From: Deltaproteobacteria bacterium
GTDB taxonomy: Bacteria > Desulfobacterota > DSM-4660 > Desulfatiglandales > HGW-15
Reading direction: 5' to 3'
DNA length: 21,809 nucleotides
NCBI GenBank assembly: GCA_016932235.1
Contig: JAFGDF010000232.1
Span: forward strand, 1 to 21,809
Of this stretch, positions 1-6,653 are shown in pieces (the first letter of the stretch is position 1; each line of letters opens with the position of its first letter). A program made the position numbers and the translations under genes. Under the pieces are notes generated by a model. That model ran no database searches, was not told the DNA's origin, and saw nothing but the letters and a program-made list of their open reading frames with translations.

Positions 1-95
1 ATGCAAGCGACGCCGCCGGGCGCAAAAAAAAGCCCGGATTGAACGATAAGGAAACTTCATCATTCACGAAGGGCCTACAGACCTTTAGTGAATGT

Positions 96-124
96 GGATT
101 CCCCGGTCGAGTAGGGGAATGACA
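96..124. repeat. Short palindromic interspersed repeat (GGATTCCCC / GGGGAATGACA type)
   Basis: A 6-bp stem is visible (TTCCCC at 99-104, GGGGAA at 114-119), flanked by the TGGATTCC and GGAATGACA edges that recur in other gaps of this window. It resembles the many small intergenic palindromes of bacterial genomes. No gene is visible around it. Confidence 0.5.
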
Positions 125-141
125 GGTGAAAAGAAAGATTT

Positions 142-275
142 TGTCATTCTGCGACTTACCAGCCCTGGCAAAACCTAAAGAGGCACATAGCAATTGTACA
201 GTTATGTATTGAGCAAGGGCTTTAATCAAACCGTTTGTTACGGTCCGGGTCAGGGACCGCAGAATCCACATATGA
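142..275. repeat. Interspersed element with CATTCTGCG / CGCAGAAT ends
   Basis: The left edge reads TGTCATTCTGCG and the right edge CGCAGAATCCACA, so the ends are inverted copies of one another around about 110 bp of non-coding DNA. The right half (about 240-270) matches 21693-21723 at roughly 25 of 31 positions, counted by eye. A related pair of ends bounds 15715-15789. I read it as a non-autonomous repeat; no transposase is present in the window. Confidence 0.5.
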
Positions 276-279
276 AAAG

Positions 280-490
280 TGAAGTTTCATAAGAGGCTTC
301 CGAAACCGGGAACCCGCCCCGCAGGGGTGGGAACTGAGCTCCCTTTGGGAGCGAAGAAATCCCGAGAGGAATGAGGCGTACATAGAAGTACGTCGCAATG
401 ATTCACCCTGTTCAATCGGCTTTGCCGTCTCGCGCAGCGAGAATTGAACCGGGCAAGAGATAAGCGTAACGCAGCAGATGGGCGTTGTCA
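280..490. other. Compact multi-hairpin element, candidate structured RNA (strand unknown)
   Basis: Consecutive helices account for most of the bases. CCCGCCCC (313-320) pairs with GGGGTGGG (324-331). GCTCCC (338-343) pairs with GGGAGC (347-352). GGCGTAC (375/376-381) pairs with 388-394. A three-way junction at 406-453 is closed by CCC-t-GTTCAAT (406-416) with ATTGAAC-c-GGG (443-453), and encloses CGGC-TTT-GCCG (417-427) and TCTCGC-GCA-GCGAGA (428-442) with no unpaired base at the junction. No ORF or tRNA-like fold is seen. Whether it acts as RNA or is a palindromic DNA repeat cannot be decided from one copy. Confidence 0.4.
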
Positions 491-549
491 GACAGCCTCC
501 CCGCCTCCATTTTCAAAGGGAGGCGGATTGCCAATCCTCTTCGGCCGCT

Positions 550-612
550 ATATGTATCATTTTCCTCATAATCTTCAGTTCAGATCTCATGGCTGAAAGC
601 GCAAAGGTCAAA
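550..612. repeat. 63-bp direct repeat, copy 1
   Basis: This segment matches 4731-4793 at about 60 of 63 positions in the same orientation. Both copies follow directly on a CCTCC/GGAGG-type palindrome module. The two copies bracket gmd, fcl and vapBC, so recombination between them would remove all four genes. Confidence 0.75.
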
Positions 613-725
613 ATATAAAGTTGCCACATAGGAGATAAATTTATGTTGGTAAAAAAATCTTTTCTGTTTTATGTTTGGACTTCGGGTACTCAATTCTTTA
701 AACCTTTAAACATGAGGATATTATT

Positions 726-1841
726 TTGAAACGGGCATTAATCACGGGCATTACAGGGCAGGACGGGGCGTACCTTGCTGAATTCTTGCTGGCTAAGGGT
801 TACGAGGTCCATGGCGTCAAGAGGCGTTCATCCCTGTTCAACACCGATCGAATAGACCATCTTTATAAAGATCCCCATGAAAAGGACAGGCGTTTCATTC
901 TGCATTACGGGGATATGACCGACTCCACCAACCTGATCAGGATCATCCAGGACGTGCAGCCGGATGAGATATACAACCTGGCCGCGCAGAGCCATGTGCA
1001 GGTCTCTTTTGAGACCGCGGAATACACTGCCAACGCGGACGCCCTCGGCACGCTTCGTATCCTGGAGGCGATCAGGATACTGAACCTGGAAAAGAAGACA
1101 AGGTTCTATCAGGCATCTACCAGTGAACTTTACGGAAAAGTCACGGAGAAACCCCAGCGGGAGTCAACGGCATTTTACCCGCGGAGCCCGTATGCCGTGG
1201 CCAAACTCTATGCCTACTGGATCACCGTGAATTACCGAGAGGCGTACGGCATATACGCGTGCAACGGGATATTGTTCAATCACGAGTCTCCCATCCGGGG
1301 TGAGACCTTTGTCTCACGCAAGATAACCAGGGGTATGGCAAGGATAAAGATGGGCCTTCAGGATTGCCTCTACCTTGGCAACCTTGACGCGAAAAGGGAC
1401 TGGGGACATGCCAAGGACTATGTGGTGGCGCAGTGGCTTATGCTCCAGCAGGCTGATCCTGAGGACTATGTCATTGCCACGGGAGAGCAGCACTCTGTCA
1501 GGGAGTTTGTCGAGCTTGCCGGTAAAGAACTGGGTTTTGAGGTAGAATGGAAGGGATCCGGAGTTAATGAGGAAGGGATAATACGTACTCACTTTTCACC
1601 ACTTACCCCTCACCTCTCACCCGGTTCTGTAATTGTCAGGGTTGATCAGAGATACTTTCGGCCTACTGAAGTGGAAGACCTTCTGGGTGACGCGTCAAAG
1701 GCGAGGAAAAAGCTGGGCTGGACCGTAAAGACTGGTTTTAATGAACTGGTAAAGGATATGGTTGCAGAGGATCTTGAGCTGGCAAAGAGGGACGCCCTGA
1801 TAAAGGAGAAGGGTTTTAAGATACTGAACAGCTTTGAATAG
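726..1841 (+). CDS. gmd: GDP-mannose 4,6-dehydratase
   Basis: Converts GDP-D-mannose to GDP-4-keto-6-deoxy-D-mannose in the cytoplasm, the first committed step towards GDP-L-fucose and other 6-deoxyhexoses of surface polysaccharides. The 371 residues match the family length. Visible are the NAD(P)-binding GITGQDG loop (8-14), the T132-S133-E134 active-site stretch and the catalytic Y156xxxK160 pair in PRSPYAVAK, plus the NHESP and RDWGHAKDY blocks typical of the family. The start is TTG, set by GAGGA at 714-718 seven bases upstream; the ATG at 712 is out of frame and stops at once. Residues 288-299 are a low-complexity Thr/Ser/Pro/His stretch in a loop that varies between family members. fcl follows 186 bp downstream on the same strand and uses the product of this enzyme. 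Confidence 0.96.
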   Translation: MKRALITGITGQDGAYLAEFLLAKGYEVHGVKRRSSLFNTDRIDHLYKDPHEKDRRFILHYGDMTDSTNLIRIIQDVQPDEIYNLAAQSHVQVSFETAEYTANADALGTLRILEAIRILNLEKKTRFYQASTSELYGKVTEKPQRESTAFYPRSPYAVAKLYAYWITVNYREAYGIYACNGILFNHESPIRGETFVSRKITRGMARIKMGLQDCLYLGNLDAKRDWGHAKDYVVAQWLMLQQADPEDYVIATGEQHSVREFVELAGKELGFEVEWKGSGVNEEGIIRTHFSPLTPHLSPGSVIVRVDQRYFRPTEVEDLLGDASKARKKLGWTVKTGFNELVKDMVAEDLELAKRDALIKEKGFKILNSFE

Positions 1842-1854
1842 GCATCAGGCGTGA

Positions 1855-2010
1855 GAGCCGTAGGGCGTAAAGCCGTAAGGCGGGAGAGAAGAAATTGTTA
1901 ATCGCCTAACGCCTCTTGATGCACATCTCACGTTTTACGCCTTACGATTTTCGCCTCACGACTTTCGACTTGCGACTAATGCCTGACGCCTGACGACTGA
2001 CGTTTCACAA
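1855..2010. repeat. Degenerate roughly 10-bp repeats in inverted arrangement between gmd and fcl
   Basis: The spacer is made of short related words (GGCGTAAAGC, GCCGTAAGGC on the left; TTTTACGCCT, TACGATTTTC, GCCTGACGCC on the right). The left group is roughly the reverse complement of the right group around 1895-1905, so the spacer can fold into a long imperfect hairpin. No coding sequence is seen. Confidence 0.6.
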
Positions 2011-2027
2011 CAAAAAGGAAAATAACA

Positions 2028-2951
2028 ATGAACAAAGATGACAGGATATATGTGGCCGGTCACAGGGGACTCGTGGGTTCCGCGATCCTGAGGTTACTCA
2101 TAAAAAACGGTTTTAAAAATATCATACACCGCACTCATGATGAGCTTGATCTGACCGACCAGGCAGGGGTAACGGATTTTTTTAAAAATGAAAGGCCGGA
2201 CCATGTCTTCCTGGCAGCGGCCAGAGTTGGCGGGATCCACGCAAACGACACATACCCCGCTGAGTTTATATGGAGCAATATGGCGATACAAACCAATGTG
2301 ATACATGCTGCCTGGCAGTATGGAGTCAAAAAACTCCTGTTCCTGGGTTCTTCCTGTATCTATCCCAGGCTGGCGCCCCAGCCCATGAAAGAGGAATACC
2401 TGCTGACCGGCCTTTTGGAGACTACCAACGAGTGGTATGCTATCGCGAAGATCGCCGGTATAAAGATGTGCCAGGCCTATCGAAGACAGTATGGTTTTAA
2501 CGCGATCTCCATAATGCCAACGAACCTTTATGGTCCGGAGGACAATTTTGACCTTGAAAATTCCCACGTTCTTCCGGCCCTGATACGTAAATTTCACGAG
2601 GCAAAAGAGGCTGGAAAGAAGGAAGTCGTTGTATGGGGCACTGGTACACCCAGGAGGGAGTTCCTGCATGTGGACGACCTGGCGGAGGCCTCTCTTTTCC
2701 TCATGGAGAATTACGATGATGAAGAGATAATAAATGTCGGGGCAGGAGAGGATATATCCATTCGAGAACTGGCCGAAACAGTCAGAGAGATCACGAAGTG
2801 CGGGTCTGATATAGTCTTTGATCCCACCATGCCCGACGGGGTCATGCAAAAACTTCTTGACATATCAAGGATCAGGAAACTCGGCTGGTCGCCCAGGATA
2901 TCCCTTCAAGAAGGTATTGAAACCACCTATAGATGGTTTGTTGATAAATGA
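2028..2951 (+). CDS. fcl: GDP-L-fucose synthase
   Basis: Bifunctional 3,5-epimerase/4-reductase that turns the Gmd product into GDP-L-fucose with NADPH. The short-chain dehydrogenase fold shows the nucleotide loop GHRGLVGS (11-18), the AARVGGI block (64-70), the S108-S109-C110 active-site region in LGSSCIYP, Y137 and K141 of the YxxxK pair, and H180 in the [10 protein letters not shown] block. Serine, cysteine, tyrosine, lysine and histidine thus all lie within one residue of their places in the E. coli enzyme, as I remember it. The 307 residues are near the family length. The ATG follows AAAAAGGAAAATAAC, which supplies an AAGGA-like site. Co-orientation with gmd supports a two-gene GDP-fucose unit; no glycosyltransferase lies within the window. 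Confidence 0.96.
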   Translation: MNKDDRIYVAGHRGLVGSAILRLLIKNGFKNIIHRTHDELDLTDQAGVTDFFKNERPDHVFLAAARVGGIHANDTYPAEFIWSNMAIQTNVIHAAWQYGVKKLLFLGSSCIYPRLAPQPMKEEYLLTGLLETTNEWYAIAKIAGIKMCQAYRRQYGFNAISIMPTNLYGPEDNFDLENSHVLPALIRKFHEAKEAGKKEVVVWGTGTPRREFLHVDDLAEASLFLMENYDDEEIINVGAGEDISIRELAETVREITKCGSDIVFDPTMPDGVMQKLLDISRIRKLGWSPRISLQEGIETTYRWFVDK

Positions 2952-2983
2952 TGGTTTGGGGACGTTGTTGACCAGCGTGACTT

Positions 2984-3062
2984 TCTGTTTCGTGGGTTTC
3001 GTCGGTCTCGTGTGTTTCGTCTGTCTCGTCTGTTTCGTCTGTTTCGTCTGTTTCGCTGGGAG
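2984..3062. repeat. Decamer minisatellite (GTTTCGTCTG)n, left flank of vapBC
   Basis: Six or more imperfect copies of a 10-bp word close to GTTTCGTCTG, ending in GGGAGCGTT. The same decamer followed by the same GGGAGCGTT word occurs in the same orientation at 3778-3875, on the other side of the toxin-antitoxin pair. The reading frames across it give low-complexity Cys/Phe/Val or Thr/Asp/Glu strings and are not taken as genes. Confidence 0.8.
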
Positions 3063-3082
3063 CGTTCAGAGAAAACATCCAA

Positions 3083-3466
3083 TTAATATTCAAAAAGCTT
3101 GATCGGGAAATCCTGCATTAGACTGTCTGTACTTGCCAGGGTCAGTTTTTCCAGTCTGGCCTGGGCTGCAAGCATGCGGTCAAAGGGATCACGATGGGCA
3201 ACATTCCAGCTACCTGCAAGCTGGGCATGTTCAATTGTAATGCTTAATGATTGGAATCCGGCTTTTTCAATCCAGTACATCACGTTTGTTGCCACTGAAG
3301 ATGCCTCGGGGAGCTTGCCGAGACGATATTTTGTTGAAATCTCCCAGACTGAGGCGGCACTGACATAGACCCTGTTATCAATATTCTCTATATGATCCCT
3401 GACTTTGACAGGCAAGCGGGCATCATCAAAGAGCCACCATAAAAAAATATGCGTATCAAGGAGCAT
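3083..3466 (-). CDS. vapC: VapC-like PIN-domain toxin ribonuclease
   Basis: Toxin of a type II toxin-antitoxin pair; PIN-domain proteins are Mg2+-dependent endoribonucleases that inhibit growth when free of antitoxin. The acidic active-site set is visible as D4 (MLLDTH), E42 (VWEIS), D93/D96 (HRDPFDR) and D114 (ASTD). The TxIFLWW opening and HRDPFDRMLAAQA block fit the PIN_Sll0205-like VapC subgroup. I place the start at the ATG at 3466, which lies 8 bases after the antitoxin stop and follows AAGGAAA, giving 127 residues. An in-frame ATG at 3487 lies inside the antitoxin gene and lacks a comparable site. Antitoxin first and toxin second, tightly spaced, is the usual order. The pair is isolated between repeat blocks and unrelated to its neighbours. 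Confidence 0.92.
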   Translation of the reverse strand: MLLDTHIFLWWLFDDARLPVKVRDHIENIDNRVYVSAASVWEISTKYRLGKLPEASSVATNVMYWIEKAGFQSLSITIEHAQLAGSWNVAHRDPFDRMLAAQARLEKLTLASTDSLMQDFPIKLFEY

Positions 3467-3474
3467 GTCTTTCC

Positions 3475-3702
3475 TTATTTCTCCCATTCACGCAGCTCAT
3501 CGTCAGGCAGGGGTTCAAAAAACGCATCCGTTACCCTGCCTTCAGCAATGCCCGGGATCCTTTTTTCCGGCTGTTGTTTGACAGGTATGAGCCTGGCATA
3601 AGGTTTTCCTGATTTTGCGATGATAATTTCTTCTCCTGAATGTACCCGTGACAATAGTTTTGATAAATGTGTCTTTGCTTCATGGATATTGACGATTTCC
3701 AT
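3475..3702 (-). CDS. vapB: Phd/YefM-family antitoxin
   Basis: Small DNA-binding antitoxin of 75 residues that should bind and neutralise the PIN toxin encoded just downstream and repress the shared promoter. The N-terminal half (about 1-42) carries the Phd/YefM signature: HEAKTHLSKLL, an SGEEIIIAKSGKP turn and a YARLIPV strand. The acidic, proline-containing C-terminus (about 50-75) is the expected toxin-binding tail. The ATG at 3702 is preceded on the minus strand by GGCCAGGAGATGG, which contains AGGAG close to the start. The label VapB is by partner; strictly the fold is Phd/YefM-like. Confidence 0.9.
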   Translation of the reverse strand: MEIVNIHEAKTHLSKLLSRVHSGEEIIIAKSGKPYARLIPVKQQPEKRIPGIAEGRVTDAFFEPLPDDELREWEK

Positions 3703-3777
3703 CTCCTGGCCCTTTCGAACTTAGTTTAATGACTTAGTTTAGAATAAAAAGGCTGAAAAGGCAATTGCTAATCGTGG

Positions 3778-3875
3778 GGTTCGTCTGACTCGTCTGTTTC
3801 GTCTGTCTCGTCTGTCTGGTCTGGTTCGTCTGGTTCGTGGGGAGCGTTGGGAGCGTTAGGAGCGTTAGGAGCGTT
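3778..3875. repeat. Decamer minisatellite, right flank of vapBC, running into GGAGCGTTA repeats
   Basis: Imperfect copies of GTTTCGTCTG and GTCTGGTTC are followed by four copies of a 9-bp word close to GGGAGCGTT/GGAGCGTTA. Decamers then GGGAGCGTT is the same order as in the block at 2984-3062, so the toxin-antitoxin pair sits between two direct copies of one composite repeat. Confidence 0.75.
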
Positions 3876-3939
3876 ATTCTGTGTTCGAGGTTCAACGTTG
3901 AACGTAGAACTTTGAGCTTTTATTTTCTGTCGCTTAATG

Positions 3940-4735
3940 GCCATCCAGTAAATCCCTCCCGGCCTCCCTTTGTGAAAGGGAGGAGAAACATGAATCCCTC
4001 CCCGCCTCCCTTTTCAAAGAGGAGAAGTTGCAATCCCCCTCGGTCCCCCTTTTCTAAAGGGGGAAGCAATCGGTCCCCCTTTTCTAAAGGGGGAAGCAAT
4101 CGGTCACCCTTTTCTAAAGGGGGAAGCCCCTCTTCTAAAGGGGGCAGCAATCGTTCACCCTCTTCTAAAGAGGGCAGCAATCGTTCCCCTCTTTTTTAAA
4201 GAGGGGCAGCAATCGTTCCCCTCTTTTTTAAAGAGGGGTCAGGGGAGATTTTAACGGCCATGACCTGTCTGTTTTCGCACATGCAGGCAGAGTATGGTCC
4301 TCAAGTAAATCCCTCCCGGCCTCCCTTTGCGAAAGGGAGGAGAAATATGAATCCCTCCCAGGCCTCCATTTTCAAAGAGGAGAAGTTGCAATCCCCCTCG
4401 GTCCCCCTTTATAAAGGGGGAAGCAATCGTGCCCCCTCTTCTAAAGAGGTCCGCAATCGTTCCCCTCTTTTTTAAAGAGGGGTCAGGGGAGATTTTAACG
4501 GTCATGACCTGTCTGTTTTCGCACATGCAGGCAGAGCATGGGCATCCAGTAAATCCCTCCCGGCCTCCCTTTGCGAAAGGGAGGAGAAACATGAATCCCT
4601 CCCAGGCCTCCCTTTTCAAAGAGGAGAAGTTGCAATCCCCCTCGGTCCCCCTTTCTAAAGGGGGAAGCAATCGTTCCCCCTCTTCTAAAGGGGGCCGCAA
4701 TCGTTCCCCTCTCTTCTAAAGGGGTCCGCAATATG
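3940..4735. repeat. Tandem array of palindromic repeats with a 244-bp higher-order period
   Basis: About 19 short palindromes of a few related kinds occur here: CCTCCCTTT-n-AAAGGGAGG, CCCCCTTTnTAAAGGGGG, CCCTCTTCTAAAGAGGG and CCCCTCTTTTTTAAAGAGGGG. They are separated by AGCAATCG-like linkers. The order is repeated at a larger scale: the CCCCTC palindrome at 4218 recurs at 4462, and GACCTGTCTG at 4262 recurs at 4506, a period of 244 bases. The first unit is longer because individual hairpin units of about 30 bp have multiplied inside it. Open frames across the array translate into repeated SKGGSNRSP or LPPLEEG strings and are artefacts. A related module lies at 13699-13840. Confidence 0.9.
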
Positions 4736-4793
4736 TATCATTTTCCGCATAATCTTCAGTTCAGATCTCATAGCTGAAAGCGCAAAGGCCAAA
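4731..4793. repeat. 63-bp direct repeat, copy 2
   Basis: Second copy of the repeat at 550-612, differing at about three positions. It directly abuts the end of the palindrome array, as copy 1 follows a shorter palindrome. Bases 4794-4880 after it contain no feature I can support. Confidence 0.75.
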
Positions 4794-4880
4794 GGTGGAG
4801 GGTTCGAGTGGAGAAAGATCAAAGCTTCTAAAGTGGAAGGTTGGGAAAAAAGGCAGATCTGGGCAGGGTTCTCACCAACA

Positions 4881-5798
4881 TCAAACCTGCTGCTGAAATA
4901 TCATCTCACCCGAATGCGCCAGGTCATATCCTTTAAGGTTTTTCGCCTCATCCTTAAACCACTCGTTCCGGAGAATCCCCAGAAAAAGCTGGACCCCCTG
5001 TTCAAAAAAGCGGTCCTTAAGGATAATAAGGTCAAAACGCTCCCACTTCAGGGGGATAAAATCCAGGCCAAGAAGATCAGCCACCGCTCTGATCCCGGGT
5101 CCCGCGTCGGCCCTGCCGTTTAAAATCTCCAGGCCCACATCCATGTGATGCGGCAGTTCATTCGCATATCCCTCTATCTCTTCCCCCCTGATCCCTGCCT
5201 TTTTAAGCTCTCCATCAAGCAGCAACCTTGTGCCTGTTCCAGCGGAACGGTTAACGATTCTTATACCCTGCCTGCCAAGATCTGCGACACTTTTGATCTC
5301 TTTGGGATTCCCCTTAGCCAGGATTATGCCCTGTTCCCTCATGCAGAAATTGACTATCGCGGGCATCTGACCGAGCTCCTCAGCGGCAAAGCCGAAGTTA
5401 TACTCCTTCTCATCCTCCTGCATAAGATGGCTCGAAGCTATATGGCACAGATTATGGCCCAGGGCCCTTATTCCCCCCAAGCTTCCCATATTGCCGAATA
5501 CCGCCCTATGTCCTGTATTGATACTATTATACACGGATATGGCCTTATCAAGCAGGATATCATTGCTCCCGCATATTATGATGAGACCATGATAAGGAGG
5601 AAGAGGATTGACGGGATGCGGATAGTTGATAGTCTCCTTTTCCAGCCATTGTTCAACCAGGTGGCGCGGGAAAAGCCATTTGCCCGTAATCTTGGTCGCG
5701 GGAAGCCCCTTATCACTTATAAGGGAATATACCATCTTCTCATTGATATCAAGGAACTCAGCCACTTCCCTCGTGTTAAGCAGATTCTTCTTTTCCAT
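4881..5798 (-). CDS. One-component transcriptional regulator: excisionase-type HTH plus periplasmic-binding-like domain (probable tungstate/molybdate sensor)
   Basis: 305 residues in two parts. Residues about 6-52 form a MerR/excisionase-type helix-turn-helix (LLNTREVAEFLDI, then KITGKWLFPRHLVEQWL), which binds DNA. Residues about 70-295 resemble the PBP-like domain (PF12727 type) related to molybdate-binding proteins, with GSND, HLMQED, NRSAGTGTR, and ADAGPGIRAVADLLGLDFIPL blocks. Proteins of this build accompany molybdate or tungstate genes in many anaerobes and are taken to sense the oxyanion or cofactor state. The start follows AAGGAGGT with an 8-base spacer. It lies downstream of wtpABC on the same strand, so it may be co-transcribed and autoregulate the operon. 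Ligand and operator are inferred, not visible. Confidence 0.85.
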   Translation of the reverse strand: MEKKNLLNTREVAEFLDINEKMVYSLISDKGLPATKITGKWLFPRHLVEQWLEKETINYPHPVNPLPPYHGLIIICGSNDILLDKAISVYNSINTGHRAVFGNMGSLGGIRALGHNLCHIASSHLMQEDEKEYNFGFAAEELGQMPAIVNFCMREQGIILAKGNPKEIKSVADLGRQGIRIVNRSAGTGTRLLLDGELKKAGIRGEEIEGYANELPHHMDVGLEILNGRADAGPGIRAVADLLGLDFIPLKWERFDLIILKDRFFEQGVQLFLGILRNEWFKDEAKNLKGYDLAHSGEMIFQQQV

Positions 5799-5993
5799 TC
5801 AGAGGCACCTCCTTACCAGCAAAATGCCGGATCTCCTCAGACTCCCAGTAACATTTGGATTTTACTTTGTTTTTGGCAATATTCATTTCCTATCTTATTC
5901 GTTGCAGCCGGGAAATGGTAAAATACAACTCTTTAAAATAGAATCATTTTTTAAATCTTTCCAGCAGACTGCCGGGCAAAGTCCGACACACAG

Positions 5994-6377
5994 CTAGAAA
6001 AAAACTACACTTTCAGTAGGGCATGCCAGACACGCCTCTTCACCAAGAACCAGACACATGTTATCAAAGACAGAGACGGGAATCAAGACACTAATGGGCA
6101 CGCCTATATCAATAAGCGCCCTTACACGATCGCGCTCATAGATTAGCTGGAGCAGTTTACCCCTGTGGGTTTCCATTCCGGGAGTATCTTCCGAAGGCGG
6201 AATGACCTTTATCAGGTCCGGTTTTATGGATATCCGGACCGGGCCTGTCCTGTCCGTTTGAACATGAAGCCTGATATTATTCGGGAGGACACAGTAGTTA
6301 TGGGGAGCCCTTTTACGAGCGAACTCGTTCCTGGCTAGTTTTACGCAAACTGCCTTACGAGGCGGGCGGCGGGCCAT
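5994..6377 (-). CDS. TOBE-domain ORF, resembling the C-terminal end of a ModC/WtpC-type ATPase; possibly a remnant
   Basis: 127 codons. From about residue 28 onwards it aligns with the C-terminal part of the wtpC product encoded just upstream: VRISIKPDLIKVIPP matches KTIAFRPEDVVLSRE, and the final strands (PVSVFDNMCLVLGEEACL) match RRDFLEMDLADMEDVYI. TOBE domains of this sort bind molybdate or tungstate in transporter ATPases. Residues 1-27 are Arg/Lys-rich and not recognisable. They overlap an inverted repeat that ends exactly where the TOBE similarity begins, and the ATG at 6377 has no good ribosome-binding site. No ATPase portion lies upstream. It may be a small stand-alone oxyanion-binding protein, or a fragment of a second ATPase gene cut off by an inserted element. 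The start is uncertain. Confidence 0.55.
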   Translation of the reverse strand: MARRPPRKAVCVKLARNEFARKRAPHNYCVLPNNIRLHVQTDRTGPVRISIKPDLIKVIPPSEDTPGMETHRGKLLQLIYERDRVRALIDIGVPISVLIPVSVFDNMCLVLGEEACLACPTESVVFF

Positions 6378-6600
6378 CTCAGTCGTTATAAGGACGGATC
6401 AAGATGGAACGACCGGAGAAGGTCTCCGCCCGCTCTCCGAGGCGTAGGCTCTCCGAGCCGGAGGCCTGGCATGCACCTTGCGCTATGACTGTGCTACCCG
6501 GGTCTTCGCCGTTAAAAGGGCTCCCCAGGCCACGGCCCTGAGACCACATAACGCTCTTTTCATGCATCGTGGCGGCCCTGGGGCCATGAATGTTTAACAA
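6302..6600 (-). ncRNA. Candidate structured RNA or IR-bounded element between wtpC and the TOBE ORF
   Basis: A 14-base perfect inverted repeat (6302-6315 and 6513-6526) encloses nested helices. On the minus strand these are ACGAG-UUCG-CUCGU (6328-6315), GCGGGCGG (6433-6426) with CCGCCCGC (6369-6362), GGCUC-GGA-GAGCC near 6458-6446, and GGAGA-CCU-UCUCC near 6427-6415. Two mutually crossing 6-bp pairings, GTCGTT/AACGAC and CCATCT/AGATGG, lie within 6374-6413. Upstream, CCCCAGG (about 6584-6578) can pair with CCTGGGG (6528-6522), which overlaps the 5' strand of the 14-bp helix, so the two pairings exclude one another as in a switch. The frame spanning 6379-6627 does not look like protein. A Moco/Tuco-type riboswitch is a natural idea given the neighbours, but I cannot match that consensus by eye. 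Confidence 0.4.
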
Positions 6601-6653
6601 TAAAATTATCAGGTGATCTGAAATCACGTCCTTCGGAGCATCAATCCCGGCTT

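Noticed and set aside
2094..2849. 251-codon minus-strand frame opposite fcl
   Set aside because: Shadow of fcl; the forward frame has all catalytic residues of GDP-fucose synthase.
2818..3102. 94-codon plus-strand frame over the decamer block
   Set aside because: Its C-terminal half is a Cys/Phe/Val repeat created by the GTTTCGTCTG minisatellite.
3837..4731. Several overlapping open frames on both strands (71-149 codons)
   Set aside because: They translate the palindrome array into repeated SKGGSNRSP or LPPLEEG strings; stop-free frames here follow from repeat composition, not from selection for protein.
3940..4735. Possible CRISPR array
   Set aside because: The palindromes repeat with near-identical linkers; there are no unique spacers of constant length and no cas genes.
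5145..5921. 258-codon plus-strand frame
   Set aside because: It lies antisense to the HTH/PBP-like regulator, which has a good start site and clear domains; the antisense frame shows no family features.
6302..6526. Retron msr-msd or group II intron
   Set aside because: Inverted repeats and structure were suggestive, but no reverse transcriptase lies nearby and no GUGYG start or domain V-like hairpin was found.
6379..6627. 82-codon minus-strand frame starting with GTG
   Set aside because: No ribosome-binding site, no recognisable domain, and the DNA is dominated by base-paired arms, so a structured non-coding element explains it better.
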